Shown: positions 45,424 through 55,384, counted from the stretch's first letter. The stretch is DNA of 64,000 nt from Magnetococcus sp. PR-3 (GCF_036689865.1 NZ_JBAHUQ010000012.1:1-64000), one strand, 5' to 3'. Numbers and translations: made by a program. Notes: generated by a model not told the origin, from the sequence alone.

Positions 45424-45984
45424 ATGCTCAGAACAACAAAAAGGTGGGTACGAATTCTCCGAAAGGCACTCAGAGAGCGCATCGATCTCGTTCTCACTAA
45501 CATCCTGCTGCGCCATCAGATTATTGTTCTCAAACGGTCTGGAAAACGTCCAGAATTCAGACCATTTGATAGACTCATTTGGATCTTCAGTGCTTCAGTT
45601 TGGAGCCAATGGCTTGGAGCACTTGAAATCATCCAACCCGACACGGTCAAACAGTGGAAGCGCCAGGGCTGGCAGACCGTCATGGCAGACGTTGAAAAAA
45701 ATCCAGGTGGTCGACCACCAATCTCTAAAGAGATTCAGCAGCTCATCAGGCGCATGGCAATGGAAAATCCACTTTGGGAAGCACCAAGAATCCACGGCGA
45801 ACTTCTCATTTTGAGCTTCCAGATCTCTGAATCATCTGTTTCCCGATACTTGCAACGGATACCTCCTGGTTTGCGGGCTATGAAGTGGCGCACCACCTTT
45901 GCCAATCAACTGGTGTGGTTGCTCAATTCTACTGCTGACAGTAATGCCTGTCGCCTTCTCTACCCAGCAGTCACACTACCTTAG
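45424..45984 (+). pseudogene. Truncated and frameshifted integrase-core transposase (second IS type)
   Basis: From MLRTTKRWVRILRKALRERIDLVLTNILLRHQIIVLKR through WKRQGWQ, GGRPPISKEIQQLIRRMAMENPLWEAPRIHGEL to SVSRYLQRIP this matches the N-terminal HTH half of another rve transposase common in bacteria. The sequence then degrades (WRTTFANQL ... DSNACRLLYP) and lacks the whole DDE core. It is unrelated in detail to the 1.24-kb IS. Confidence 0.75.
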
Positions 45985-46344
45985 CGCCCTTTAAGGAAGT
46001 GAGCAATCCTCATTACCTCGATGATCTTACACGCCAACCTGCTTCCATCGTCTCCGAAGAGATCACTTGGCCCGACTGTATCCATGTCCGTGGATCACCA
46101 CCTCTTCGGACGCTTCCTTCAAAACCCGTCAGTCCACTACAACCCCATCAACATCTGAGAAAGAATAGGCCATTGCCTCTTGCCACCCATTTTTCCTATT
46201 CTTGCTGCCTTCCTCCCCTTACCCCATCATGTCGAACATCCATCTCACCGTACTCACTCGCCCAGCAACCTATTTGACACAACCTTTTATGCTGGAGAAG
46301 AAGAAAAGATGGCATTCAGTGAATTAACCTTCATTTCATTACAC
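45985..46344. other. Degraded sequence between the transposase relic and the metal-efflux operon
   Basis: 360 bp that probably include further decayed transposase DNA. No intact gene and no clear terminator for the convergent efflux operon are seen. Confidence 0.4.
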
Positions 46345-49300
46345 CTATTTCATTTCTTGGATCTTACCCTTTGAAAACCATGCAAAGAGTGCGGGTAGAA
46401 CAAATAGTGTTAAGAGCGTGGATGTGATTAACCCACCTACAATAACACTCGCCAAGGGCTTTTGAATTTCTGCACCAACTCCAGTAGATAGCAGCATAGG
46501 GATTAACCCCAAAGCAGAAGTTATTGCAGTCATCAAGACAGGCCTTAATCGTGAAACTGCTCCATCAAACACAGCATCAGCTACTGCCAACCCATCTGTG
46601 ATTCTCTGGTTGATGCTTTCCACCATGACGACACCATTGAGTACGGCAACTCCAAATAAGGTGATAAAACCGACAGAGCTTGGAACAGATAAATACTGTT
46701 CTGAGATCCAAAGTGAAAATACGCCACCAATGACAGCTAGGGGCACATTTACTAGAATCAGTAGAGCCTGACCAACCGAAGAAAAGGCAAAATAGAGCAG
46801 TAATGCAATAAGCCCTAGAGAAACTGGAACAACCAAGGACAGACGCTTTTGCGCCCGTTGTTGATTTTCAAATTGGCCACCGATATCTACAGAATAACCT
46901 GTTGGAAGGTCAATATTCTGAGATATGGTCTGACGAATATCTTCAACAACACTGCCCATGTCGCGTCCATACACATTGGCTTGCACAACGACACGACGCT
47001 GTACATCATCACGTCTGACTTGTGGTGGTCCTGATGCAATGCTCACATTGGCTACATCACCAAGGCGCACCCATGCACCGGACGGTGCCTGCAAACGTAA
47101 ATCTGCGATTGTTTCCCGATCTTGTCGAAAGCGCTGGTCCAGTCGAACATAGATGTCATAGCGTTCATTACCATTGATGATTTGTCCAGCGCTGACGCCA
47201 CCAAGCCCCTCACGCACAAGTTCCATAACATCACCTACAGGAAGCCCGTAGCGGGATAAAGCCTGACGGTTTGGCTTAATAATGAGCTGAGACTCACCAG
47301 TGATTTGTTCCATAGCCACATCACGCGCCCCTTTAACCTCCTTTACAACAGCCTCAATCTTTTGACCCATTGTTGCCAAGACATCTAGATCAGGACCAAA
47401 AAGTTTAATGGCCAATTGAGCTTTAACACCGGAGAGCAACTCATCAACTCGAGTAGCAATTGGCTGCGAAAAGTTGAACAGTAAACCTGGATGTTGATCT
47501 AATTTATGCTCCATGAGCTCCTGGAGTTCATATCGATTCCCAGCACTCGTCCATTCCAAGACAGGTTTGAGGCCAATGTAGATCTCAATGTTATTAACGG
47601 GTTCAGGATCCCCGCCAATTTCAGCACGACCAATGCGTGATAATGCATAGGTCACTTCTGGAAATTCCATCAATATTTTTTCCAATTTTGGGGCGACAGT
47701 GAGAGCTGTCTGCAAACTGGATGATGGCGCTAATGTCACGCGGAGGTTAATTGTCCCCTCTTCCAACTCTGGTACAAATTCGGTCCCTAAACGTGGAAGA
47801 ACGACAGCTGTTGCCACCACTAGTGCCAGGGCAATCCCAACAACAATGATGCGATACCTCATCGCCCACGCCAGCAGCTTTCGATAGAGAAAGTCCAGAG
47901 GCATCAGTATGATACTCCTACGCTCGCGTACACCTTTACGGAATAGATATGTTGCCAAAGCGGGGACCATGATCAATGCGACAAACACAGCAGAAACCAT
48001 GGCCAGCATGATGCTGATGGCCATGGGTTGGAACAGTTTAGCTTCGACCCCTTCAAAGCTAAAGAGGGGCATAAAAACAACGAGGATGATGGCTGTTGCA
48101 AAGAAGGTAGGACGCGCTACCTCTTTACCTGCCTCTTGTAAACGTAGGGCAATACCGTGATCATCATGGGAAATATCCAGTGGATCCAAATCTTTATCAC
48201 TTGTCTGCCGCTGCCTCTGTAGATCATGTATGGCATCTGGATGGGTTAGATGCTTAAACATATTTTCAACCATAACCACGGAGCCATCCACCAACATTCC
48301 AATTGCGACCGCAATACCTCCCAGTGACATAAGATTAGCTGATAAGCCAAACCATGCCATGATCATCAAAGCGATACCTATTGAGATGGGGATAGATATT
48401 AGTACAAGAAAGGTGGCGCGCAGATTCATCAAAAATAGAGCCAGAATGAGCACGATAAAGATAAATGCTAGAAGCAAAGCATCCACAACAGTTTGTACTG
48501 CTTGTGTAATTAGATCAGCTTGATCGTAGAAGGCTTCGAAACGAACTCCGTCGGGTAATGCCTGATTAATTCGATCGGTGCGATTATTGATCCCATCAAT
48601 CGTGGCTTTAGTATTCGCACCCAGTCGCTTAAGTACAATGCCCGATACAACTTCCCCCAGGTTCTCCACGGTACCATCGGTGCGCTTTCTTGTCATGGTC
48701 ACAGCGCCTTGGCGAATTTCACTCCCCAAGGCAACGCGGGCAACATCCCCTACGGTAATCGTTGTACCATTAACGGTTTTAAGTGGAACTTGCCTGATTT
48801 GCTCAAGCCCTTCCTGACCATGATCTAGCCAACCGGTCCCACGAATAACCAGTTGTTCCTGCCCTCGGTTCATATACCAACCACCTACATTGGTATTATT
48901 GCGATCTAATGCTGTAATGACATCATCCTGAACAAGTCCGTGAGCCAACATTTGAGATGGATTAAGATTGACCTGATATTGTCGTACATCACCACCAAAA
49001 GAGAGTACATCCGTTACCCCTTCTGCCGGAATCAATAAAAGTTTGACGACCCAATCATTGAGGCTTCTCAAGGCCATTGCGTCGTAACCTGAACCAGGTT
49101 CGGCGACAAGAAGATATTGGAAAACCTGCCCAAGCCCGGAAGTATTTGGCCCCATTTCAGGTGTACCGACACCTTCTGGAATGAGCTCTTTTGCGGCTTG
49201 GAGGCGCTCAAACACTAACTGCCGGGCAAAGTAGATGTCCGTTCTCTCCTTAAATACAACAGTGACCCCTGAAAGACCTGTCTTCGAGATGGAACGTACC

Positions 49301-49542
49301 TCTTCCACATCAGGAAGGGCATACATCACTGCTTCAATCGGGTATGTGATTAATTGCTCAACTTCCTCAGCAGCTAACCCAGGGGCCTCTGTATTTACAG
49401 AGACTTGAACGTTGGTAACATCAGGAAACGCATCCAAGTTTAACTTTGGAATAACGAAATATGCTGACACAATGAGTGTTATAAGCGCAATCACCACCAA
49501 TAAACGGTTGATGACCGCCCAATCGATCATTCGATTTAGCAT
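46345..49542 (-). CDS. CusA/CzcA-family heavy-metal RND efflux pump
   Basis: A 1065-residue inner-membrane transporter with the RND layout: TM1 near 15-35, large periplasmic loops, TM blocks near 340-545 and 870-1055. The TM4 motif GGIAVAIGMLVDGSVVMVEN has Asp and Glu but lacks the extra Asp of CzcA (DFG), so it is closer to the CusA (monovalent Cu/Ag) pattern. It is the last gene of an operon with a TolC-like channel, a His-rich protein and the adaptor. Together these would export metal from periplasm or cytoplasm through the outer membrane. Confidence 0.93.
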   Translation of the reverse strand: MLNRMIDWAVINRLLVVIALITLIVSAYFVIPKLNLDAFPDVTNVQVSVNTEAPGLAAEEVEQLITYPIEAVMYALPDVEEVRSISKTGLSGVTVVFKERTDIYFARQLVFERLQAAKELIPEGVGTPEMGPNTSGLGQVFQYLLVAEPGSGYDAMALRSLNDWVVKLLLIPAEGVTDVLSFGGDVRQYQVNLNPSQMLAHGLVQDDVITALDRNNTNVGGWYMNRGQEQLVIRGTGWLDHGQEGLEQIRQVPLKTVNGTTITVGDVARVALGSEIRQGAVTMTRKRTDGTVENLGEVVSGIVLKRLGANTKATIDGINNRTDRINQALPDGVRFEAFYDQADLITQAVQTVVDALLLAFIFIVLILALFLMNLRATFLVLISIPISIGIALMIMAWFGLSANLMSLGGIAVAIGMLVDGSVVMVENMFKHLTHPDAIHDLQRQRQTSDKDLDPLDISHDDHGIALRLQEAGKEVARPTFFATAIILVVFMPLFSFEGVEAKLFQPMAISIMLAMVSAVFVALIMVPALATYLFRKGVRERRSIILMPLDFLYRKLLAWAMRYRIIVVGIALALVVATAVVLPRLGTEFVPELEEGTINLRVTLAPSSSLQTALTVAPKLEKILMEFPEVTYALSRIGRAEIGGDPEPVNNIEIYIGLKPVLEWTSAGNRYELQELMEHKLDQHPGLLFNFSQPIATRVDELLSGVKAQLAIKLFGPDLDVLATMGQKIEAVVKEVKGARDVAMEQITGESQLIIKPNRQALSRYGLPVGDVMELVREGLGGVSAGQIINGNERYDIYVRLDQRFRQDRETIADLRLQAPSGAWVRLGDVANVSIASGPPQVRRDDVQRRVVVQANVYGRDMGSVVEDIRQTISQNIDLPTGYSVDIGGQFENQQRAQKRLSLVVPVSLGLIALLLYFAFSSVGQALLILVNVPLAVIGGVFSLWISEQYLSVPSSVGFITLFGVAVLNGVVMVESINQRITDGLAVADAVFDGAVSRLRPVLMTAITSALGLIPMLLSTGVGAEIQKPLASVIVGGLITSTLLTLFVLPALFAWFSKGKIQEMK

Positions 49543-49556
49543 GGGGTCCTCTCCTA

Positions 49557-51287
49557 TTAGTGGTTATGCGGATCGAACCCGCCCTTTGCAATTTGCGAGG
49601 CGACAAAAAAAGCACCCTTTGTGACAACGCGTGCACCAGATTTTAGACCTGAGATTTCACGTAGCTGACCAAAAGAGCGCTTTAGTTCAACCTCCACGGG
49701 CTCAAATTCCCCAGGATGATCTTCTGCAAACAGCACCCAGTCACCATCAGCACTTCTCATCAGGGCTGTTTCAGGCACGACCAATACAGGTTTTTCTGTA
49801 CTGAAGAGGAAAAAAACCTCTGCAAATTGGCCAGGATGAAGTCTATGTTCTGGGTTTTTCACCAATAGGCGAACAGTTCGAGTCCGCGTAACGGGATCAA
49901 TGGCATGGGCTTCCTGGATAACAGAGGCCGATACGTGTAGCTCACCAACTTCTACTTCTGCTTGGGATCCAGCACCTAATGTAAGCGTCATATTGGCTGG
50001 TAACTTTGCTTCGATCCAAAGTTGAGCCTCATCTGCCAACATAATTAATGGATCACCAGCCTCAATACGTTGCCCTTGTTGAAATTCATCGGAGAGAACG
50101 GCGCCATCAATTTTTGCTCTAAGCGTGTATTCTCCGAGGTTTCTAAAACGTTGTGCTGTCAGGGCTTTTAGATCTGCTTTGGATAGGCCATAAGCTAAAA
50201 GTGTTGCCTGGGCTGCTTCAAAGTCGGCCTTTGCTCTTATATAGCGCTGTTCGCCTAAAGTTTTACGTCCCAATTTTTGTACACGTTTCCACTCTGGCCA
50301 GGCAGCACGATACTCAGCCTGAACCTGAGCAAGGCTCTCACTAAACAAAGTCACTAACTTTTGGCCACTTTTAACATGATCACCCAAGGCAACATGGCGG
50401 CGTAACACGACAGAGGCTACCCGTGGTGACACCCGATAACTGGTATAGCCGTTAGAAAGAATTTCTCCTGGAGCATATATTCTATAATTAACCATTTTCT
50501 CGGCCAGCGGTTCGACCTGAATTCCTGCTAATCTCATTTGAGCTGAACTCAATGTGGCAGAAGAGGGTTCTGCATGGCCGTGTTCATCCTTTTCACCCTC
50601 ATGAGGTTTACCCCCACCATCAACCGCATGTCCGTGGTCATCAAGGGCCCCATCACGATGTCCCTGTTCCGGGCCATGGTCATCATGAGCTTCATCACGA
50701 TGTCCCTGTTCCGGGCCATGGTCATCATGAGCTTCATCACGATGTCCCTGTTCCGAGCCATGGTCATCATGGGCTTCACCGCGATGTCCCTGTTCAGGGC
50801 CATGGTCATCATGGGCTTCATCACGATGCCCCTGTACCGGGCCATGGTCATCATGGGCTTCTTCACGATGTCCCTGTTCAGGGCCATGGTCATCATGGGC
50901 TTCATCACGATGCCCCTGTTCCGGGCCATGGTTATCATGGGCTTCACCGCGATGTCCCTGTTCAGGGCCATGGTCATCATGGGCTTCATCACGATGCCCC
51001 TGTACCGGGCCATGGTCATCATGGGCTTCACCGCGATGTCCCTGTTCCGGGCCATGGTCATCATGAGCTTCATCACGATGTCCCTGTTCCGAGCCATGGT
51101 CATCATGGGCATCATGAGCATCATCGCGATGGCTCTGTTCCGGACCATGGTCATTTCGAGCCACAAGTACAGGGACCCCACCCTCTTGATTAAGTATGGG
51201 GTCTGCTAGGGGTTCGGCTTGGCCTGTAGAAGCTCCTAATAGACTGAACATTAACAAAGGAGCCATCAAAATTTTGTGTGTACGCAT
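49557..51287 (-). CDS. RND efflux adaptor (CusB/CzcB-like) with His-rich repeat domain
   Basis: About 576 residues. I start it at ATG 51287 (MRTHKILMAPLLMF), which has GAGAG 8 bases upstream; a TTG at 51305 is also possible. A signal peptide ends at GQA. Residues about 45-220 are a His/Asp-rich region with eleven 14-residue repeats. The rest is a membrane-fusion adaptor: SSAQMRLAGIQVEPLAEK, barrel-sandwich (VLRRHVALGDHVKSGQKLVTLFS), alpha-hairpin, and a beta-barrel (LHPGQFAEVFFLFS). It links pump and channel; the His-rich part probably binds or buffers Cu, Zn, Ni or Co. Confidence 0.92.
   Translation of the reverse strand: MRTHKILMAPLLMFSLLGASTGQAEPLADPILNQEGGVPVLVARNDHGPEQSHRDDAHDAHDDHGSEQGHRDEAHDDHGPEQGHRGEAHDDHGPVQGHRDEAHDDHGPEQGHRGEAHDNHGPEQGHRDEAHDDHGPEQGHREEAHDDHGPVQGHRDEAHDDHGPEQGHRGEAHDDHGSEQGHRDEAHDDHGPEQGHRDEAHDDHGPEQGHRDGALDDHGHAVDGGGKPHEGEKDEHGHAEPSSATLSSAQMRLAGIQVEPLAEKMVNYRIYAPGEILSNGYTSYRVSPRVASVVLRRHVALGDHVKSGQKLVTLFSESLAQVQAEYRAAWPEWKRVQKLGRKTLGEQRYIRAKADFEAAQATLLAYGLSKADLKALTAQRFRNLGEYTLRAKIDGAVLSDEFQQGQRIEAGDPLIMLADEAQLWIEAKLPANMTLTLGAGSQAEVEVGELHVSASVIQEAHAIDPVTRTRTVRLLVKNPEHRLHPGQFAEVFFLFSTEKPVLVVPETALMRSADGDWVLFAEDHPGEFEPVEVELKRSFGQLREISGLKSGARVVTKGAFFVASQIAKGGFDPHNH
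50646..51107 (-). repeat. Eleven tandem 42-bp repeats coding HDDHGPEQGHRDEA
   Basis: Exactly 11 x 42 bp in frame with the adaptor. Units vary as GPEQ/GPVQ/GSEQ and RDEA/RGEA/REEA. The pattern PVQ-RDEA then PEQ-RGEA occurs in units 3-4 and 7-8, so a larger block was duplicated. A degenerate unit precedes (NDHGPEQSHRDDAHDA). The length is expected to change by slippage. Confidence 0.95.
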
Positions 51288-51307
51288 CGTTTTTGCTCTC
51301 AACAAAG

Positions 51308-51649
51308 TTAATGGCCTTGATGGGCTTCATGATTGTGGGAACGATCTGTATGTTGCCCATGAGGACTCCCTTGATCGTCATGACCCCTTTTATGATGTCC
51401 TTGATGTTTACTGTGATCATCTTGACGACTATTTTGATGTGCTCCGTGATCTTCATGAACCTTAGATTGGTGGGAGCCATGATCAACTTTACGCTGCTGC
51501 CGGCCCTCACGAGGTTCAGCCTGTGCAATAATCATTTCTACCTCAGACTGTACAACTATCATGCTTGGGAGAGGCGTTGCATACCCAGCTTCTGGACCCA
51601 ATAAACCCATACTAACGATGGAGATAAATAGCATTTTATTTGCACACAT
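51308..51649 (-). CDS. Small His-rich periplasmic metal-binding protein
   Basis: 113 residues with a signal peptide (MLFISIVSMGLLGPEAGYA) and a tail rich in His, Asp, Gln and Lys (HGSHQSKVHEDHGAHQNSRQ, HSKHQGHHKRGHDDQGS). No folded domain is evident. The upstream TolC-like stop overlaps its start (TAATG), and the adaptor gene follows closely. A periplasmic metal sponge or chaperone delivering metal to the efflux system is the simplest interpretation. Confidence 0.75.
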   Translation of the reverse strand: MCANKMLFISIVSMGLLGPEAGYATPLPSMIVVQSEVEMIIAQAEPREGRQQRKVDHGSHQSKVHEDHGAHQNSRQDDHSKHQGHHKRGHDDQGSPHGQHTDRSHNHEAHQGH

Positions 51650-52899
51650 TATTCAGTTCCCTCTACAAGAGCCATTTTAATCGGTAAACGTCCTGTTTTG
51701 GAAAGGGCATCTATAAGACTGAGCATCACTTGTTTCTCTAAAGTAATGCCCGCTAATAGACTTTCAGAACGTTGACTTAATGCCTGCAGATAATCAGTGG
51801 TCGACAGTTCGCCATTGCGCCACTGTTGTTCAAGCATTTGTGAACTACTCTCAAGTCGGCCTTGAACCACTTTTTGCCACCGCTCATATTGATTTTTATA
51901 GCGTTGCCATGAAGCCAGAGCTGCTTGAAAATCAAACTCCAACTTACGAGATACTGCCTTAAAGCGAGCTTCAGCTTCTAAAGCTGCTTGTTGTGAGGTG
52001 CGAATCTCAAAGTTAGGGTCTGTGCGAATATTAAGAGGGATGGTAAGGGCTACCCCCACAACACTTTCATTTTCACCTTCAGACAAGATGTTTCGCCCTA
52101 GAGTGATTCCAAAAGTTGGTTCAGCCATCATTGAGCGCCGTGTGATCTCAACCTCATTTTTAAGTGACTGCCAACGTGCTTTGGCAACAGCAACCATTGG
52201 GTGCTGCATAGTGTCCTGCTCTGAGATGGAACCAGACATAGTCTCCAAAAAATCGTCCGGAATACCATCAAGCTCAGGGGCCCATTCTGTCAGCAATTCC
52301 TGCACTTTGCTCTCTGCCTGCAACAAAGTGGCTTCAACCTCTGCAAGCTCGGTTAAACGTTGAGATAATGATAAAAAGGTCAACTCTGCATCAGCAGCGC
52401 CTAGATCACCCGCTTGCTGACGTTTCTCAACTTGATCAAGAAGCAGATCCAATTGTTTTTTTTGTTTCTTTGCAACAATTGCGGCTTTGTTGGCCATCTG
52501 CCATTCTGCTAGCGCGCTCAACACAGCCGTCGTCATCTCCATGAATTGCTGCCGATATCGTGCTTCGGCCTCTCTGCTCATATCGCGCGCTTGATGTTGC
52601 TTTGCACCTCGGATATCCCACCAATCGACAGTTTGCTCTACACCTAACTGGTAGCTATCTTCCAGCTTTTTGGTCTCAAAACCAGTTGACAGCACTGGGT
52701 TATAGAGAGGCTGAGACATCGCTTTTGCTGCAGCTTTTGTCCCTAACAGCTGCTCATGGGCTGCGAGCATTTCAGGGTGTTTTTGTATTTGGGAGACAAG
52801 CCAAGCATCCCAACTTAATGCTTCAGCATGTGTAACAATTGGGAGTAAAAGCGCATATATCCCAAACACGGCCTTAAGAAGCCATTTGAATGGTCTCAT
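51649..52899 (-). CDS. TolC-family outer-membrane efflux channel (CusC/CzcC-like)
   Basis: A 416-residue protein with a signal peptide (IYALLLPIVTHA) and two long coiled-coil halves typical of outer-membrane efflux proteins (AGDLGAADAELTFLSLSQRLTEL; GVALTIPLNIR; QQWRNGELSTTDYLQALSQR). First gene of the efflux operon. It forms the trimeric exit duct for the RND pump. Confidence 0.9.
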   Translation of the reverse strand: MRPFKWLLKAVFGIYALLLPIVTHAEALSWDAWLVSQIQKHPEMLAAHEQLLGTKAAAKAMSQPLYNPVLSTGFETKKLEDSYQLGVEQTVDWWDIRGAKQHQARDMSREAEARYRQQFMEMTTAVLSALAEWQMANKAAIVAKKQKKQLDLLLDQVEKRQQAGDLGAADAELTFLSLSQRLTELAEVEATLLQAESKVQELLTEWAPELDGIPDDFLETMSGSISEQDTMQHPMVAVAKARWQSLKNEVEITRRSMMAEPTFGITLGRNILSEGENESVVGVALTIPLNIRTDPNFEIRTSQQAALEAEARFKAVSRKLEFDFQAALASWQRYKNQYERWQKVVQGRLESSSQMLEQQWRNGELSTTDYLQALSQRSESLLAGITLEKQVMLSLIDALSKTGRLPIKMALVEGTE

Positions 52900-52923
52900 T
52901 ATGATTTTCCCTTAGTGATGAAC

Positions 52924-52945
52924 ACCCCGCTACAAGCAGCGGGGT
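52924..52945. terminator. GC-rich hairpin between the 142-residue gene and the efflux operon
   Basis: Perfect 8-bp stem ACCCCGCT / AGCGGGGT with a six-base loop, located after the minus-strand gene at 52993 and before the TolC-like gene. There is no T-run, so it could be a factor-assisted terminator or a leader structure of the efflux operon. Confidence 0.4.
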
Positions 52946-52992
52946 ATCTGAACAGGATCTATACACATGCGGCAAGCATGCCCCTGATGGAT

Positions 52993-53421
52993 TCAACGCG
53001 CCACTGTTTTTCCATGTACAGGCTTTTGAGTTTGTTGCGATTCAACCCCATGAAAAGCCAGCATTATTTTTGTGCCAGCGGGGAGTTCAGGAAGGCCTGT
53101 TGAAAACCGAACACCCCCACGACGGGATAAACGCTTGGATAGGATTCCTGGAGAATAACTTGAAGTTGTTTCCATGATTAGTGCGCCATCAGGGGACCAA
53201 GCAGCAATATCCACATGCCCTCTGGGAAGGCCATGATAGTTGCGTGCATTCAAACGACCGGTCAAAAACAACCCCTTGTCAGTACGGTCTGTCCTGACAT
53301 TACGGAATTGCCAACGTTGGTATTTACTCTTTACGATTTCTACCTCTGGTAGAGGTTGATCAGCCTGAGCTGGGCTTACGAAAAGGAGACTGAGAACAAG
53401 TGCGAAAGAGAAATTCTTCAT
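52993..53421 (-). CDS. Periplasmic protein of unknown function
   Basis: 142 residues with a signal peptide (FALVLSLLFVSPAQA) and a beta-rich mature part (VRTDRTDKGLFLTGRLNARN, PRGHVDIAAWSPDGALIMETTS, PELPAGTKIMLAFHG) that looks like an immunoglobulin-like or small periplasmic fold. Located upstream of the metal-efflux operon on the same strand. Family not recognised; a metal-resistance accessory role is only suggested by position. Confidence 0.65.
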   Translation of the reverse strand: MKNFSFALVLSLLFVSPAQADQPLPEVEIVKSKYQRWQFRNVRTDRTDKGLFLTGRLNARNYHGLPRGHVDIAAWSPDGALIMETTSSYSPGILSKRLSRRGGVRFSTGLPELPAGTKIMLAFHGVESQQTQKPVHGKTVAR

Positions 53422-53644
53422 GATGGTTCACCCTAAACAAATATTGGTCTGTTCGCTGTACCTTCAGGTATAGCAATAGATAATTGGTTCGTTGTAAACG
53501 TTGAACAAAACCAAGACGTAACAGAACTGGAGAACAAATTTGAATACACAGTGACAGCACACTAAAAGCACGACTGTACCGATTACCAAACAAGTTGCTC
53601 TGGTAACGAGAAATTTAGTTTGTCAAACGTTTACAACAAAGCGA
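53422..53644. other. Intergenic region
   Basis: AT-rich; contains short repeated AACGTTTACAAC-like words near 53490 and 53625. No gene or clear promoter. Confidence 0.3.
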
Positions 53645-54001
53645 TCAGACTATAGGGGGGCGAAACGGGGAATTAAGTGCGACGGACTTTAACTTGGGTT
53701 GGAAGCCGTAAAAACGGAGACCAGGGAGGGTAGGAAGATAGGATGACAGTTGGCCTAACTGTGCATTGCTATGACCATGGCAGTGGCAACAGTTCATGCA
53801 ATCATTGCTAGGCTGACTTGTTTTTCCCGGGGATTGTTCGGCAAGTTGTTGGTCAAGATTTGAATCAGCAAGGCTATGGGTATGATCCATCTCTTGGTGC
53901 AATGGGCTATCTTGTCCGGGCAGGTGCACATCTGCAATAGCGGCAGCTGATTGCAATGCAATCATCAACGCCATTACGATTATGAACCCACGCTTTGCCA
54001 T
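53645..54001 (-). CDS. Small Cys/His-rich exported protein of a metal-resistance locus
   Basis: 118 residues with a signal peptide (IIVMALMIALQSAAAIA) and a centre with His and a Cys cluster (NDCMNCCHCHGHSN). Proteins of this look are common in cobalt-zinc-cadmium or copper operons. It is probably secreted or periplasmic and binds metal. Stands alone on the minus strand between the permease and efflux clusters. Confidence 0.65.
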   Translation of the reverse strand: MAKRGFIIVMALMIALQSAAAIADVHLPGQDSPLHQEMDHTHSLADSNLDQQLAEQSPGKTSQPSNDCMNCCHCHGHSNAQLGQLSSYLPTLPGLRFYGFQPKLKSVALNSPFRPPIV

Positions 54002-54193
54002 TCAAGAAATCCTTTCCAAATGCAGAACAGATTTGGCGTTGATAACCCAATTAATTCAAATAAGCAACTTTTTTGTGTTGCACCTGATGTTTCATGCGGT
54101 CAATACCGCAACCGTGATACATGATGATGATCTCCCCCTGTCTGCATATAAAACAAATACACCGTAATGTCATTTTATGGAATTTACACCCAT

Positions 54194-55384
54194 CTATTTA
54201 ACCATCTTGGTGACTGGATGACGCAGTGATAGGGAGGCCAGGAATATTAAAGCCCCCATGGAAAGCCAAAATGGTAAAATCTCTTCTGTTCCGCCTGGGC
54301 GTGTAACCACAATTTCACTGTCTACAATATGTGTTATCCAATCAATACCAAGGCCCATAAATATAGCGCTGAAAACAATTCCAATCAAATAGGCTGTCAA
54401 CGTTTTTCCACCTAGCTCACGCTTGATGATTCCCAGTGTAGCGATGTTGGTTGCAGGACCCGCAATCATAAAAGCCAGCGCCATGCCAGGTGTCAAACCA
54501 CTGAAGATCATAGCTGCAGCAATCGGGGTTGATGCCGATGCACAGACATATACCGGCACACTTGCGGCAATCATGGTCAGCATGGCCAAGAAGGGGTACT
54601 CGGAGAATGCAGTCAATTTACCAGGTGGGACCCATGTCATGACCAGAGCGGTGATCAAAACCCCGATGGCCAGCCACGGAGCAAGATCATCCCAAATATC
54701 AGTCATTGCATATTTCATCCCCTGCTGTAGACGCCTCCAATGGGGTAAATCTTGAATTTTCCCCTCAGACTGAGGCGTTGAACCACAACAACTACTTGAA
54801 CAGCATGAGCCACTACCCTCAGTAGGCGAGCTTTGGGTAATGGGTGAAGAAACAGCAATTTGATTGAATTTTTGACTGGATGCTCCAGAAACCATCGGAT
54901 TGGGTACGGGGGCACTGTTTTCTTGAGAAACACTATTCCCCTGATCTCTGGGCTTTTCCTGAGGCTTGGTAATTCGGTCGATTAGAAGGACTGACAAACC
55001 GGAGGTAACGGCACTGAAGATGGCTGCAATGGGTCGTACAATGGTCAAGAAGGGGCCCAGCAATACCCACGAAATAGCAACCGAATCGACACCTGTTTCC
55101 GGTGTCGCCACCAAAAAAGATACCGTTGCTGGTTTTGATGCTCCCTTTCTATGAAGCCCCATGGCCATTGGTACGACGCTACACGAACAAAGGGGCAAAG
55201 GTGCTCCAATAAGTGCACCACGAGTTATCGGCCCCAGGCCACGTCCTCCCAGCCATCTGGCGACAGCCGACTCAGGTATCCATGCCTTAACCAATCCCGT
55301 AGCGATGAGCCCAATGATCAGCCAGGGGGCCACATCCAATGACAAGTCTACAAAATTATTGAAGAACAGTTCCATTGATTCCAT
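54194..55384 (-). CDS. SO_0444/ArsP-like permease for heavy-metal efflux
   Basis: A 396-residue membrane protein with two homologous halves of about four helices each (APWLIIGLIATGLVKAWIP ... GAPLPLCSCSVVPMAMGLHRKGAS; LAPWLAIGVLITALVMTWVP ... PVYVCASASTPIAAAMIFSG). A Cys-rich cytoplasmic linker (GSCCSSSCCG) lies between the halves. The CSCSVVP motif is typical of the Cu/Zn efflux branch of DUF318 permeases. It starts at 55384 or 55375. The divergent MerR regulator and shared operator suggest metal-induced expression. Confidence 0.85.
   Translation of the reverse strand: MESMELFFNNFVDLSLDVAPWLIIGLIATGLVKAWIPESAVARWLGGRGLGPITRGALIGAPLPLCSCSVVPMAMGLHRKGASKPATVSFLVATPETGVDSVAISWVLLGPFLTIVRPIAAIFSAVTSGLSVLLIDRITKPQEKPRDQGNSVSQENSAPVPNPMVSGASSQKFNQIAVSSPITQSSPTEGSGSCCSSSCCGSTPQSEGKIQDLPHWRRLQQGMKYAMTDIWDDLAPWLAIGVLITALVMTWVPPGKLTAFSEYPFLAMLTMIAASVPVYVCASASTPIAAAMIFSGLTPGMALAFMIAGPATNIATLGIIKRELGGKTLTAYLIGIVFSAIFMGLGIDWITHIVDSEIVVTRPGGTEEILPFWLSMGALIFLASLSLRHPVTKMVK

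Noticed and set aside
50646-51107. CRISPR array
   Set aside because: The units are contiguous without unique spacers and code in frame for a protein repeat.
50552-51209. Long plus-strand frames of about 210 codons opposite the adaptor repeats
   Set aside because: The 42-bp tandem repeat keeps several frames open. Their products are only repeats, while the minus frame has signal peptide, repeats and a full adaptor domain.
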